The notes beneath the pieces were generated by a model that saw only the letters and a program-made list of their open reading frames with translations, did no database searches and was not told the DNA's origin. Positions 44,218 to 55,775 of a DNA stretch of 64,000 nt are shown piece by piece. Every line of letters starts with the position of its first letter. The first letter of the stretch is position 1. The stretch spans positions 34,864,019 to 34,928,018 of the forward strand of contig CM067306.1 in assembly GCA_034231615.1 (NCBI GenBank), in the 5' to 3' direction. The stretch comes from Meghimatium bilineatum (lineage: Eukaryota; Mollusca; Gastropoda; Stylommatophora; Philomycidae). The position numbers and the translations under genes were made by a program.

Positions 44218-44553
44218 CTTGTCCCCATGTCCCCAATTTGATTATTTCCATTGGCAATGTTTGTCAGTTTATGTTTATCCTTTATTAACTTTAATATTAA
44301 TTTATTTAAGGTTAGGGTTAGGATTAGTCATGTAAAACATAACTAATCCTAACCCTATACCTAAAACAATTGATATTTAAATTAAAAAGGATAAATATAA
44401 ACGGACAAACATTCACATAAACTGACAAAGATTACTAAGGGAAATAATTCTTCTTCTTTCGTTAACTTGAAACATGCCTATATCTGTAATTCTGTCTCCT
44501 TAATAAAACTCACTGTCTTTTAGGGAAATAATGAAATAGAGGGGGACATGGGT
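44218..44553. mobile_element. Foldback MITE with TTAGGG-like hairpin apex
   Basis: Left arm CCCCATGTCCCCAATTTGAT TATTTCC...TTTGTCAGTTTATGTTTATCC...GGTTAGGGTTAGGATTAGT pairs with ACTAATCCTAACCCTATACC...GGATAAATATAAAC...ACATAAACTGACAAA...GGGAAATAAT...GGGGGACATGGG. The right arm is split by the 73-bp insert at 44449-44521. No ORF. Confidence 0.7.
44449..44521. mobile_element. 73-bp insertion inside foldback MITE, 11-bp TSD
   Basis: Flanked by AGGGAAATAAT at 44438-44448 and 44522-44532. Starts TCTTCTTCTTTCG, like the reversed (GAA)n tail of SINE-A/B, followed by sequence I do not match. Probably a strongly 5'-truncated retroposed copy on the - strand. Confidence 0.6.
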
Positions 44554-45060
44554 TACAAACACGAGCCAAAATATCTCTATCCTTCTTAGTCATAACGATG
44601 AGTTTTTTTGGGGGGGGGGGCATCCAGTCCTTTCCATGTTTTTTTTAATCAAGCCACAGATTTTCTTGTCAACTTTTCTCCTTCATCTCTCAACAGTTTT
44701 CTAGTTGTAAATAATTTTTGAATGTCAATAGTGTCTCATTACCTGTCAAAACCACATAAGCGTACACTATAAGGGGGCACATTGTGCAATATATACTAGC
44801 AACCATTAAAAACGCATCAAAAATGTGATTTGTTGACTCTCAGTAGAAAGCTCCATCAATAGGCATTGCACTAAGCTGAAAGCTGAAGTCTCCTGGGTAT
44901 GAAATAAAGCTCAGAAAACCACCCCACTGCACATAGGAAGTAAGAGCTAATCGCTCGCAATTCCTGCAGTTCTCAAACAAACAACAACTATTTGTTAAAC
45001 TGTATCAACATATGAATTCGCAGGCATATGACTGGTGCATGTGTCAATGAGTGCCGTTCT
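44554..45060. other. Intronic spacer
   Basis: G tract near 44609. The segment GCTAATCGCTCGCAATTCCT at 44947-44966 and preceding bases are inverted at 46698-46740 (AGGAATTGCAAGCGATTAGC), which suggests another inverted-repeat pair. Confidence 0.4.
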
Positions 45061-45071
45061 GTCAGACCAAT

Positions 45072-45215
45072 CCCGCTGAAGACAGATGTGTCAGGCCATT
45101 GCCTCAAATAAAACGGCGACACAACACATTTTCATTCTGCTGGAAATCTAGTAGGACCATTGCCCTGCTACAAGAAAGATCCAGCGGGAGTTTGAGAATG
45201 AACGCTGAAGAAGAA
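45072..45215 (+). mobile_element. SINE-B copy with 11-bp TSD
   Basis: Flanked by GTCAGACCAAT at 45061-45071 and GTCAGATCAAT at 45216-45226. Lacks about 14 bp around the GGACTACATCC block. Confidence 0.85.
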
Positions 45216-45370
45216 GTCAGATCAATGATGTTAATTTAAAAAAATGGAAGTGTTTTGTATCAGCACTTAACACCCTTCTCTCACGTCTCTGTGGTACCAT
45301 TGTTAAAGGGTAAATCTCCCCAAATTATTATTTTATTAATATTTTTGTAATTGCTTGATGCTGATTCTGA

Positions 45371-45586
<216 letters not shown>

Positions 45587-45667
45587 TGAGCCATATATGG
45601 CCTGTCAGAATTTTTCTGGCTTGCAATAGGCCCCTGAATTCAGAAAATATCAGATCACAAGTTATCT

Positions 45668-45925
45668 TCTTCTTCTGTGTTCATTCTCAAACTCTTTATC
45701 AGATTAGCAGGATGTAGTCCAGGAGAGCGGAATGTGTTGTGTCATGGTTTACACAACTTACCTGTGATCTCTGAGCCTTTCTGCCTGACAAATCTTTCAG
45801 CATGGCTTCGGGGTTACTTTGACCCTCTATGAGATGGGATAGCCAATTCCATCCAAAACCTCCTTTGTCTTATCTTATGACATGCATGGCAGAATAGTTG
45901 CTATACTTTACCCTAAGCAACAGGC
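45668..45925 (-). mobile_element. SINE-A copy, diverged
   Basis: TCTTCTTCTTCTGTGTTCAT, TTAGCAGGATGTAGTCCAGG, TGTTGTGTCATGGTTTACAC and AACCTCCTTTGTCTTATCTT. Confidence 0.8.
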
Positions 45926-45997
45926 TATCTGAACTAAACTGTAACAGAATACTAGTTACAAGGGCAGAATTATTACATCAAACTATTAAAGGTACTA

Positions 45998-46276
45998 CGC
46001 CCGTGTGTTACCGGGCCTGAAAGGGGAGCAAAGAATAGCAACACTGTTTACTTTCCAATATGTCGTAAAAGGCGACTAAGGAGGTTATGGGATGGAGTTG
46101 GTTGTCCCATCCCATATAGGGTCAGTGACCCAAAGCCATGCTGAAGTCGGATGTGTCAGGTCAAAAGGCGCAGATATCGCAGCAATTCTGTAAACCATGG
46201 CACAACGCATTCCGTTCTCCTGACTACATCCTTCTAATCTGCAGGAGTTTGAGAATGAATGCAGAAGAAAAAGAAG
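45998..46276 (+). mobile_element. SINE-A, near full length, with 10-bp TSD
   Basis: Flanked by AAAGGTACTA at 45988-45997 and 46277-46286. Head CGCCCGTGTGTTACCGGGCC, tail TTTGAGAATGAATGCAGAAG. Close to the 50728 copy. Confidence 0.92.
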
Positions 46277-46286
46277 AAAGGTACTA

Positions 46287-46945
46287 GCTGAACGGTGTTG
46301 CTTGCCACTAGTTTTAATTTGATACCTGATACCTGACACTTGAGACTTCAAACATGGCAAGTCTTGCAGTGCAGAGAATATTTTTATCACTTGGTGACAA
46401 CCACTTTGAAACTTTGGAGGACTAAAATAAAGGAGTCGCTGGTGTGACATACAACAAATGGATAGGACTTCATTTTTCCACACTCGTCATTGTGACTAAG
46501 GATAGAGATCTTTGGCAGGCATTTTTTCTACTGATTACTTCAATGGCCTAAAACACCAAATCCAACCCATGAGAAAGTAGTATTGGACATCAATGCAGAT
46601 GTTGCCATCTAACTAAATCATTTTCTGCATTGTAGGATTTTCTGCTTTTGAAATATTTAATATCAAACATAAAATATTGTTATGTTTGTTTTAGAACCCC
46701 AGGAATTGCAAGCGATTAGCTCTTACTTCCTATGTGCAGTGAGGTGGGTTTTTTTTTATCTGAGCTTTCATACCCAGAAGACTTAAACTTTCGGATTTGT
46801 GCAATGTTTATTGAAGGAGCCTTCAACTCAGAGGGGTCAAAATATTGATATCAAATATTAATATTCAAATATCAAATATTAGTGTCAGGCAACACTGTTT
46901 TCAGCATGTAACATCAAAGTTTTGACTGAATAATTTCCCCATCAC
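46287..46945. other. Intronic spacer
   Basis: Contains the inverted partner of 44947 near 46698 and an AATATTAAT-rich stretch at 46845-46885. Nothing coding. Confidence 0.35.
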
Positions 46946-46949
46946 TGTT

Positions 46950-47340
46950 TAACATTGCAGTTTACAGTTGGGCTTCAGAAGAAAGATTTTATGTTTTCTG
47001 ACCCAAGGGCCAGTTTGTATAGTAATTTAAAATCAGCTTGTCCAGCCAATATAAATGCGGTGGTGGTTCGAACTTTGCCCACTTCTGGTTGCAAACTTTT
47101 TTTTGCCTCTGGCCAACTATGCTGGATCAGGATGGCACATTGACAGGAGAACATATCTTACAAAAATGTCTCCAGTATGCAGACCTGAGTAGAAAGACTT
47201 GGCCTACTAATCATCATTAAAGAGAAATTGTATGGCAAAACTGAAACTCTGATACAGACAGCAGTCTATATTATAGAATCCAGAGTACCAACCTGACTGA
47301 TGATCGCTGAAGAAGGAGGATAGCCCATACACATGATCGT
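46950..47340 (+). mobile_element. LINE-f C-terminal relic
   Basis: Frames read LTGEHILQKCLQYADLSRKT WP followed by degraded EIVW...DTDSSLYYRIQS. The AEHIL..CP.Y..LR..TWP...LYG...L..TA.FI...G order is typical of the extreme C-terminus after RNase H in mollusc LINE proteins. A better copy is at 56990-57235. Confidence 0.6.
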
Positions 47341-47579
47341 CCATGTGGAACAGGAAGAAAGGCACCTGAACACATACTCTGACAGACACGATCACATGAC
47401 AGACATGATCACACTGAGCTCAACTGATGCAAACAATTTTTGAAGAGCTGCTCTGACCTGAAGAAGAATGGGAGATTCATCCTTCCGACTGGTCTGAAAA
47501 TATAACAATACCAAAAGAATTCTCAATTCCAAAGAAGTATATTTTTAAAAGTTGAAAAGGCTTAGAAGATTGACTTAAT

Positions 47580-47815
47580 TGTACCCGGGTTTCCCTATAT
47601 GTACTCAGTCTCTCTCAATGAAGCAGCATACCACTTGGACGCAATATGACGTAGTCAAATACCACTCAGAGAACATAGCTGTAGCTTCAAGCAATAATCT
47701 TCAGGAATTTCTGGAAAAAAATCTTCTTATAAAAAGAATCAGGGGCCAGATTTAAACCTGTGGCTTCTTCAGCACAAGGTGAACTGCTTAACCATTATGT
47801 CATGGAAATCCCTAG
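47580..47815 (-). mobile_element. SINE-F copy with tRNA-like head
   Basis: The reverse strand starts GACATAATGGTTAAGCAGTT, then CACCTTGTGCTGAAG, and GGTTTAAATCTGGCCCC. An A-box-like and a B-box-like element sit with a CTTGTGC loop between, most like a Thr(TGT)-type tRNA. The downstream part shares AGCTTCAAGCAATAAT and ACTCAGTCTCTCTCA with 15040 and 43972. Confidence 0.6.
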
Positions 47816-47953
47816 ACACATTGTAATGCCATTATTGTATTATTGCTAACGAAAATCCATAGATGGTTGATTGCTGATGCAGTTGTCCATGACCTCATAT
47901 GGCCTTAGGCCCAAAAAATCTTTGATAAATTATATGTTTTCTTTACCCCGCAG

Positions 47954-48184
47954 GCACCATTCATGATCTATGTTGAAGTGTTGAACTGCGACAACACCAC
48001 TACCAGCCAAGTGCCACACAAGATCTTGGAGAACACCCTTCGGTTTACCCGTTCAGAGGAAGACCTGACCCAATTTACTCAACCATCAACTGGATCTCCC
48101 AGAGCAGAGTTCAGTGTGTATGGATCATGTCATGACTTTGACGATGCAGATTGCTGGTCCCAGGAGGATGATGATATTATTGCT
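47954..48184 (+). CDS. PI4KB: PI4KB coding exon 8
   Basis: Starts APFMIYVEVLNCDNTTTSQV PHKI (vertebrate [24 protein letters not shown]) and continues LRFTRSEEDLTQF (vertebrate IRSTRSVENLPE) to an acidic end CWSQEDDDIIA (vertebrate AWSVDDIGEL). Acceptor CCCCGCAG at 47946-47953, donor GTAAGT at 48185. 231 bp, phase 0 in and out. Residues 705-781. The long loop between the IYVEV strand and the next helix is acidic, as in relatives. Confidence 0.95.
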
Positions 48185-48434
48185 GTAAGTTACTGGTGGT
48201 GGTGATAATGGAGGGGTGGTGGTTGACTATTACTAGCTAGTCTTTTTCGTCTTAGTTTATTCTCATACTTCTAGTACACAGTCCAGGTCGAGTTGACCTG
48301 TAATAGCCAAGGACATTTTTAAGCACTGAAATGTCTTTTGTCCATCTGTGTCAGGCATTCTTAGGCAGGCATTCTTTTCTTCTTGCCAGCAATCGTGCCC
48401 TCCATTACAGCTTTTCCATGGTGTTTTGCGTCTT

Positions 48435-48640
48435 TATATGGCTAAAAGAACCTCACCTTTCTTGTTATGTTTATGGCCAAAAGAACCTCACCTTTCTTGT
48501 TATGTTTATGGCCAAAAGAACCTCACCTTTCTTGTTAGTTTATGGCCAAAAGAACCTCATCGTTCTTGTTATGCTTATGGTCAAAAGAACCTCACCTTTC
48601 TTGTTATACTTGTGGCCAAAAGAACCTCACCTGTTATTGT
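48435..48640. repeat. Minisatellite, 35-bp unit, about 6 copies
   Basis: Unit TTTATGGCCAAAAGAACCTC, ACCTTTCTTGTTATG. The last copies vary (CATCG, TATACTTG). Confidence 0.93.
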
Positions 48641-49055
48641 TATAATGTTTATGAGCCAATCCTCTTCCAATTTTAAGGTTCTTAATCGGCAACATATGAC
48701 CTGGAGGGTTGCACCCTACCTGTCAGTCCTCAAATAAAAATTTTAACTGCTGAACCGTGATGCTCCTAAACAATAATTCAATTTATCTGCACCTAAATAT
48801 TAAATATGTAAATGTCCACAAGTTAAACAAAATGTTAAAATGTATATTTAGTAACATTAATACAGTTCTGGAAACTGATCAACTTCGCTCCTTGAGGTGA
48901 GGGTTGACTTTTTTTTAAATTGATGCATTCTGTCGTGTTATTTTTCTCATTTATAAATATAACAGATAACATGTGTAATTAAATTTTCAGATTATCTTTA
49001 GTTTGTTCAGCCTGCGAGCAGATGTGTATTTCTACCACCAAACATAGTTTACTAA
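48641..49055. other. AT-rich intronic spacer
   Basis: Nothing recognised. Confidence 0.35.
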
Positions 49056-49059
49056 TATC

Positions 49060-49640
49060 ATCACTCCTTTATGCATGTGAAACATGGACAGTATATGCTA
49101 GACATGCTAGAAGACTCAACCATTTTCATGTAAGCTGCCTTTGTAAGATACTCAGCATCTATTGGTGGGAAAAATACCAGACAGTGAAGTACTGATTCAA
49201 CCTAAATACATAAGCATACACACAATGTTGATGATGGCCCAGAAACACTGGGCAGGACACATGGTCCGCATGAAAGATCATCGTCTACCAAAAATGTTTT
49301 ATGAAGAACTCCAGACTGACTTCCACAAGGTCAGAGGAAAGTGCTTTAAAGACACTCTTAAGTCATCACTAACTCACTTCAAAATAGACACAAATTAATG
49401 AATCTTACAGAAGACATCCAACTGGCGTAGAAGAACCAAGAGTGGTACAGCAGCTGCAGAGTATCTCAGACATCATGTTGCACAACAAAAACGCGTGAGA
49501 AGAAAGGAAAGAGCTGATGAATGTTCCTCCAACACACATGCTCAGAGTGTGATAGACAATTCCAGGCATGCATAGGACTCATTAGTCACAGTCTGGCACA
49601 CCGCAGACATCATCTTCATCATCCCAGTTGAGCGACTACG
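49060..49640 (+). mobile_element. LINE-b 3' fragment with zinc-finger end
   Basis: SLLYACETWTVYARHARRLN HFH, then in the next frame VGKIPDSEVLIQPKYISIHT, AQKHWAGHMVRMKDHRLPK and CFKDTLKSSLTHFKIDTN. A finger remnant (FQACIGLISHSLAHRRH) and a CATCATC run close the coding part near 49625. It spans RT C-terminus to 3' end with several breaks. Confidence 0.85.
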
Positions 49641-50717
49641 ACAGATGAACAACATTTTGGCACTTTGGCAACAAAAGATATCCAACCACCCCCAATTCTT
49701 AACTGTTCTTGATTTGTCTGTCACAGCTCATGGTAGTCTAATTGTCCTTATGTGGCAGCTAATTTCCAATGAATCATTTCTCTTTGCCACTACTTTACTA
49801 ATCTTTAGCAAGCCAGATAAAAAAAAACTTCTCCCTGCTGTGAGATTCGTTTTTTGAGAATTTGCGTTACTGTTGGTGGCTGTTTTGAAAATGTGATAAA
49901 GTTTTGGTTGTTAGCGATATTTAAATAATATTTGCACATATAAATAAAGAATTGAATTCTGCATATATTTGTGTAATTTCTGTACGTGTGTGTGTGATGC
50001 CAGACATATAAGAAAGTGGTAAAGACGTTTTTCACAAATACATATATTTTATAACATATAAAGCGAAACAAATTATTAAAAAATAACTTACCTTTCTTCT
50101 GGAATTGTTTGGCTACACTGTACACTGTAAATCACACACTAATCTGTTGTATTTATGTTCTTTCATTGCGAAATTATCCAAATATTGCTGGAGGAACTGT
50201 ATAAAACATGTAGATTTGCAGTAAAATCGTTCTTGGAAGCTAGGCCTAGAGTCATATTTGGGGCCACTTCAACATATTCGATATCAAACCTCTACAAGTC
50301 CCCAAACCAACATGGCATTCTGTATATTCACTGCTGTGAAACTAAATAACCCAAGAATTCATGATTCAAGCCACGATTCATTATTATTTTATTTAAAATA
50401 TGATGAAGCAAATGTCTACAAACCTGATTCACCTTTCATGGCATCGTACCGGTGTGCAGATGTGGCCAGATTAATTGGATTACAACGTGTAACTGCTACT
50501 AAGACATGCTCAAAATGAACATGACGGACGTAGAATTGTACCGGCTTCAATTGCGCATGCTCCCCGAGTATGTGCATTGACCAATCAGGCTCTGGTGCGT
50601 ATATTTAACACAATATATCATTGGATGAATACACTTGACAATGGATAACAAGCGGCATTAAAATTTTTGTCGAACAGATTTAACAAAAGCATGTTAAAGG
50701 TTAAGTGTCCATGATTC
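49641..50717. other. Intronic spacer
   Basis: AT-rich, with several short ORFs and no recognised homology or repeat. Confidence 0.35.
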
Positions 50718-50727
50718 ATAGCAATAA

Positions 50728-51017
50728 TACCTGCGTGTTGCCGGAGCCCGAAAGGGGAGCAAAGAATAGCAACACTGTTTACCTTCCACGCATGTCGTAA
50801 AAGGCGACTAAGGAGGTTATGGGATGGAGTTGGCTGTCCCATCCCATATAGGGTCAGTGACCCAAAGCCATGCTGAAGTCGGATGTGTCAGGCTGAAAGG
50901 TGCAGATATCGCAGCTATGCTGTAAACCATGACACGACGCATTCTGTTCTCCGGACTACATTCCGCTAATCTGCAGGAGTTTGAGAACGAGTGCAGAAGA
51001 AGAAGAAGAAGAAGAAG
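50728..51017 (+). mobile_element. SINE-A, near full length, with 10-bp TSD
   Basis: Flanked by ATAGCAATAA at 50718-50727 and 51018-51027. Head TGCGTGTTGCCGGAGCCCGA, body CCCATATAGGGTCAGTGACC, long (GAA)n tail to about 51017. It ends only 73 bp before the exon 9 acceptor. Confidence 0.93.
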
Positions 51018-51090
51018 ATAGCAATAAATTGCTAATATGTACATACATACATACACATGCTAACTTATGCTGTTGTGCCTTTCATTGAAG

Positions 51091-51243
51091 CTGGCCAACC
51101 GCTGCAGGTCTAGTGATACCATCTCGCAGTTATCAGCAGAGAGCTCCACAAGTGCAGACAGCAAAGACCCGGTCTACATAGCAGCTGGTGATATCAGAAG
51201 GCGTCTGTCTGAGAACATTGCTGCACCAAAGAAAAAATTTGAG
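51091..51243 (+). CDS. PI4KB: PI4KB coding exon 9
   Basis: Reads [51 protein letters not shown]. Vertebrate: [38 protein letters not shown]. Acceptor TTCATTGAAG at 51081-51090 (weak pyrimidine tract), donor GTACAT at 51244. 153 bp, phase 0 in and out. The basic RRRLS motif and KKKF follow the FIAAGDI strand. Residues 782-832. Confidence 0.95.
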
Positions 51244-51767
51244 GTACATGCTTCTCTTATGTTTGTACTGTGACTTACTTCAGTGAAAAAGAAATTAGAG
51301 AACCAGTCTTATAATCTTAACTGACTCAAACTTGCTTGTGGTTCAAAGCACAGACAAGCAGACCATCCATATTGTACTGGCAATGCGATTGAGTGAATAA
51401 GTGGTACCTAGACATTGAAAACTGTAGCAGCTGTGGTTGTTATTCTAAATAATGACATCTAAACCTTCTCAGCGTAATGTTTGTAGTGACGGTGTTTTCA
51501 GTCATTCTAAGTACATGTCCGATATAAGTCCATTGTTTTCTTCTTAATGTTATAGAAACATATTGCTGTTTGGTGTATTTTCTTTATTTGCTGGTTTGAC
51601 TTTCTTCCCAGCTAATACTTTCTTCCTCATTCTCCAGTCAGAGTCAGATGATGATATGGGGGATTCTGCAATCAACTGCACTGTCGTTGCCAGACCCATG
51701 ACAGGGCTGTATAGCTTGTCTATCAAAGCTTTGTCAGATGTTCATAGTTTTATTCTTATGATGTTGT

Positions 51768-51960
51768 AAAGACGTTATCTAGTCATGTTGCGTGATACCC
51801 TAATTGCTGGTGTGCCTCTCTGCCTGGTATCTCCTACTGCTTGGGTATGAGTGTGTTCCTGTTAGATGTCGGGGATGGCCTGATCAATCTTAGTTTTCAG
51901 CCTCTTTTGGCTGGACTAAACCCGATCTTCACTTCAAGGAGTTGGCCTCGATGGGTTATA
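51768..51960. repeat. Dispersed repeat C, second copy
   Basis: GTTATCTAGTCATGTTGCGT, TTGCTGGTGTGCCTCTC, GGTATCTCC, GGCTGGACTAAACCC and CACTTCAAGGAGTTGGCCTC parallel 12150-12360. Confidence 0.6.
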
Positions 51961-52012
51961 TAAGAGTTTTCTAAAACATTTTAAATGGCCAATACAATAG
52001 TAAATTACACAT

Positions 52013-52170
52013 TGCGAAAGACAAATGTCCCAGGCCATTGGCGGAAATAAAATAATGACACAATGAATTTCCATTCTGTAGACTACATCCTGCTTGAAAT
52101 CTAGTAGGACCATTGTCCTGCTACAACAGAGATCCAGCTGGAGTTTGAGAATGAACGCTGAAGAAGAATA
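52013..52170 (+). mobile_element. SINE-B copy, diverged
   Basis: CCAGGCCATTGGCGGAAATA, GACTACATCCTGCTTGAAAT, GACCATTGTCCTGCTACAAC and GAGAATGAACGCTGAAGAAG. Confidence 0.82.
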
Positions 52171-52616
52171 AACTATGGAAGTATTATGCCTGGAAATTCT
52201 TAATAAACGTTGAAGATGGTTGGCTCATAAACAACATTATAATAAGAAAGCTGAGATTTTTTTGTCCATACAAAGAGACATAACAGCATGGAAAAATTAG
52301 TAATGGAAGATATGGTTGTTGGTAGCAATGGTAAGGGCCTCCCAAGTTGATGATGGTAAGAGATATCTCGGATTATTTAAACATGTCTCTGGCTGCAGCA
52401 GATCAATAGAATTGTCAGTTCAGAAGATCTACAAAGAAGACTATACTCCGAAAAGAGTGTGTCACATGAAGAATGCAATATTATTTATAAGCAAACAGAG
52501 TGAAGAGATTTGTTTAATATAAACATTTCTAAACATATTGATGTCAAGATAAAGTAATATGAGGTATGAACCAGCATCATAGTACTCTGCTTCCTATAGG
52601 TGCTTATCTTTCTTAT
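52171..52616. other. Intronic spacer
   Basis: Nothing recognised. A 68-codon frame at 52316-52522 has no known match. Confidence 0.35.
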
Positions 52617-54265
52617 TTAGTGGTTGGTGGTTGTCTCAGTCAGTGGTTGGTAGTTGTCTCAGTCAGTGGTTGGTAGTTGTCTCAGTCAGTGGTTGGTGGT
52701 TGTCTCAGTCAGTGGTTGGTGGTTGTCTCAGTTAGTGGTTGGTGTTGTCTCAGTCAGTGGTTGGTAGTTGTCTCAGTCAGTGGTTGGTAGTTGTCTCAGT
52801 CAGTGGTTGGTGGTTGTCTCAGTCAGTGGTTGGTAGTTGTCTCAGTCAGTGGTTGGTGGTTGTCTCAGTCAGTGGTTGGTGTTGTCTCAGTCAGTGGTTG
52901 GTGGTTGTCTCTGTTAGTGGTTGGTGTTGTCTCAGTCAGTGGTTGGTGGTTGTCTCAGTCAGTGGTTGGTGTTGTCTCAGTCAGTGGTTGGTGGTTGTCT
53001 CAGTCAGTGGTTGGTGGTTGTCTCAGTTAGTGGTTGGTGGTTGTCTCAGTCAGTGGTTGGTGGTTGTCTCAGTCAGTGGTTGGTGTTGTCTCAGTCAGTG
53101 GTTGGTGGTTGTCTCAGTCAGTGGTTGGTGGTTGTCTCAGACAGTCTTTGGTGGTTGTCTCAGTCAGTGGTTGGTGGTTGTCTCAGTCAGTGGTTGGTGG
53201 TTGTCTCAGTCAGTGGTTGTCTCAGTCAGTGGTTGGTGGTTGTCTCAGTCAGTGGTTGGTGGTTGTCTCAGTCAGTGGTTGGTGGTTGTCTCAGTCAGTG
53301 GTTGGTGGTTGTCTCAGTCAGTGGTTGGTGGTTGTCTCAGTCAGTGGTTGGTGGTTGTCTCAGTCAGTGGTTGGTGGTTGTCTCAGTCAGTGGTTGGTGG
53401 TTGTCTCAGTCAGTGGTTGGTGGTTGTCTCAGTCAGTGGTTGGTGGTTGTCTCAGTCAGTGGTTGGTGGTTGTCTCAGTCAGTGGTTGGTGTTGTCTTAG
53501 TCAGTGGTTGGTGGTTGTCTCTGTTAGTGGTTGGTGTTGTCTCAGTCAGTGGTTGGTGTTGTCTCAGTCAGTGGTTGGTGTTGTCTCAGTCAGTGGTTGG
53601 TGTTGTCTCAGTCAGTGGTTGGTGTTGTCTCAGTCAGTGGTTGGTGGTTGTCTCTGTTAGTGGTTGGTGTTGTCTCAGTCAGTGGTTGGTGGTTGTCTCA
53701 GTCAGTGGTTGGTGTTGTCTCAGTCAGTGGTTGGTGGTTGTCTCAGTCAGTGGTTGGTGGTTGTCTCAGTTAGTGGTTGGTGGTTGTCTCAGTCAGTGGT
53801 TGGTGGTTGTCTCAGTCAGTGGTTGGTGGTTGTCTCAGACAGTCTTTGGTGGTTGTCTCAGTCAGTGGTTGGTGGTTGTCTGTCAGTGGTTGGTGGTTGT
53901 CTCAGTCAGTGGTTGGTGGTTGTCTCAGTCAGTGGTTGGTGGTTGTCTCAGTCAGTGGTTGGTGGTTGTCTCAGTCAGTGGTTGGTGGTTGTCTCAGTCA
54001 GTGGTTGGTGGTTGTCTCAGTCAGTGGTTGGTGGTTGTCTCAGTCAGTGGTTGGTGGTTGTCTCAGTCAGTGGTTGGTGGTTGTCTCAGTTAGTGGTTGG
54101 TGGTTGTCTCAGTCAGTGGTTGGTGGTTGTCTCAGTCAGTGGTTGGTGGTTGTCTCAGTCAGTGGTTGGTGGTTGTCTCAGACAGTCTTTGGTGGTTGTC
54201 TCAGTCAGTGGTTGGTGGTTGTCTCAGTCAGTGGTTGGTGGTTGTCTCAGTCAGTGGTTCGTTGA
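52617..54265. repeat. Minisatellite, 22/23-bp unit, about 72 copies
   Basis: Units TCAGTCAGTGGTTGGTGGTTGTC (23 bp) or with GGTGTTGTC (22 bp). Rare variants recur at intervals: CAGACAGTCTTTGG near 53138, 53836 and 54179, and CTCTGTTAGTGG near 52909, 53519 and 53651, which shows segmental duplication inside the array. All three forward frames are open for long stretches because the stop-free 23-mer cycles through frames. Not coding. Ends 155 bp before exon 10. Confidence 0.98.
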
Positions 54266-54419
54266 TATCAGACTTGTACAATTTAGACAAAATTATGAGG
54301 AAGCAATGGTGAAAATGCTTATCAAAGTTACTAAAAAATATTCAAAATTTTCTTCTAACACAGCAGGAAAAACCCTATGGAGGTGAAGTGTTAATAGTGA
54401 CTCGTTTGTTTATTCCTAG

Positions 54420-54611
<192 letters not shown>

Positions 54612-54719
54612 TAGTCTCCTCTGCTTATGTGTATACTTTCATATATCTACTTTGAAATTTTCCAAATGAATTAGTGGTCTGGCTGAAGATGTAGAGATCT
54701 CTTTAATCCTAACTTTGTT

Positions 54720-54880
54720 TGGAGTTGACTGTCCCATCCAATATAGAGCCAAAGTGTTCCAGAAACTACGCCAAAAAGTTCAACAAAACTTAAACCATGA
54801 CAATGCATTTCATTCTCCGGACTATATTCTAAGTTGTGGAAGTTTGAGAATGAGTACAGAACTTCTTTTTCTTCTTCTAG
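54720..54880 (+). mobile_element. SINE-A fragment, diverged
   Basis: GAGTTGACTGTCCCATCCAA, AACTTAAACCATGACAATGC and CTCCGGACTATATTCTAAG. Confidence 0.6.
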
Positions 54881-54888
54881 TTCACAGT

Positions 54889-55045
54889 TTAACATGATTA
54901 CACAGCAAGTCTGGTTTAACACTGTCTACACAGCAAGTCTGGTTTAACACTGTCTACACAGCAAGTCTGGTTTAACATGTCTACACAACAAGTCTGATTT
55001 AACATGTCTACACAATTCTTGTTTAACATGTCTACTCAAGAAGTC
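54889..55045. repeat. Minisatellite, 28-30 bp unit, about 5 copies
   Basis: Unit TCTACACAGCAAGTCTGGTT, TAACACTG. The third and later copies lose ACTG. Confidence 0.9.
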
Positions 55046-55590
55046 CAGTTTTCTTAAAAATGTTGATGTATTTGAAAACTCCTCAGTGCTCCCATACAGT
55101 TTAACCCTTTCACCACTATGAGATTTCCCAATTGTCAATCCCCCATCACTAAGACAAGGGGCACAATTTCTCCAAATTGTTGATGGGATGATTTTTAAAT
55201 TCAATTTTCTTTAAAACTGTCCGTCATATCACACTCAGACTTGGCAGATAAACAGAAAAATCTCACAGGAAACTATTTCAACAGTAATCTTACACTTACG
55301 CATTTCAAAAAATAAATTGTTAACTTCAGAATAATGTGGGGAAAATTTTTTTAACTTATAATATCAGCAAACAAAAAGTATATGGACTGATCAGTAGTCA
55401 ACTTGTCAATGTGGCATGATATTTGGAGATAAACAAAGGTCTCGACTTCTACTGGAAAAACCTATGTCACTCCAGTCGTCATTCATGACGCCACTATTAG
55501 TGTCACAAATTTATTCCTCGTGGTCCGAATCACTATCGAAATCAAACATAGGAACTTCAACGTCACTTTCTACATCTTTACAACACATAA
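55046..55590. other. Intronic spacer
   Basis: No recognised gene or repeat. Confidence 0.35.
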
Positions 55591-55606
55591 ATCACCTGCA
55601 CCGTTC

Positions 55607-55762
55607 TTCTTCTTCAGCGTTCATTCTCAAACTCCTGCTGAATTCTCTTGTAGCAGGACCATTGTCCTACTAGATTTCCAGCAGGATGTAGTCCAGAGAA
55701 TGGAAATGCGTTGTGTCGCCGTTTTATTTGCGCCAATGGCCCGACACATCCGTCTTCGGCGG
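55607..55762 (-). mobile_element. SINE-B copy with 13-bp TSD
   Basis: Flanked by ACCTGCACCGTTC at 55594-55606 and 55763-55775. Sequence is close to the family consensus, so probably a recent insertion. Confidence 0.95.
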
Positions 55763-55775
55763 ACCTGCACCGTTC

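Noticed and set aside
44308-44360. Interstitial telomere sequence
   Set aside because: Only two TTAGGG-like units, located in the apex of an inverted-repeat element.
52739-54386. Overlapping ORFs of 80-390 codons encoding SVSGWWLSQSVV-type repeats
   Set aside because: Product of a stop-free 22/23-bp minisatellite read in three frames. No independent start context or homology.
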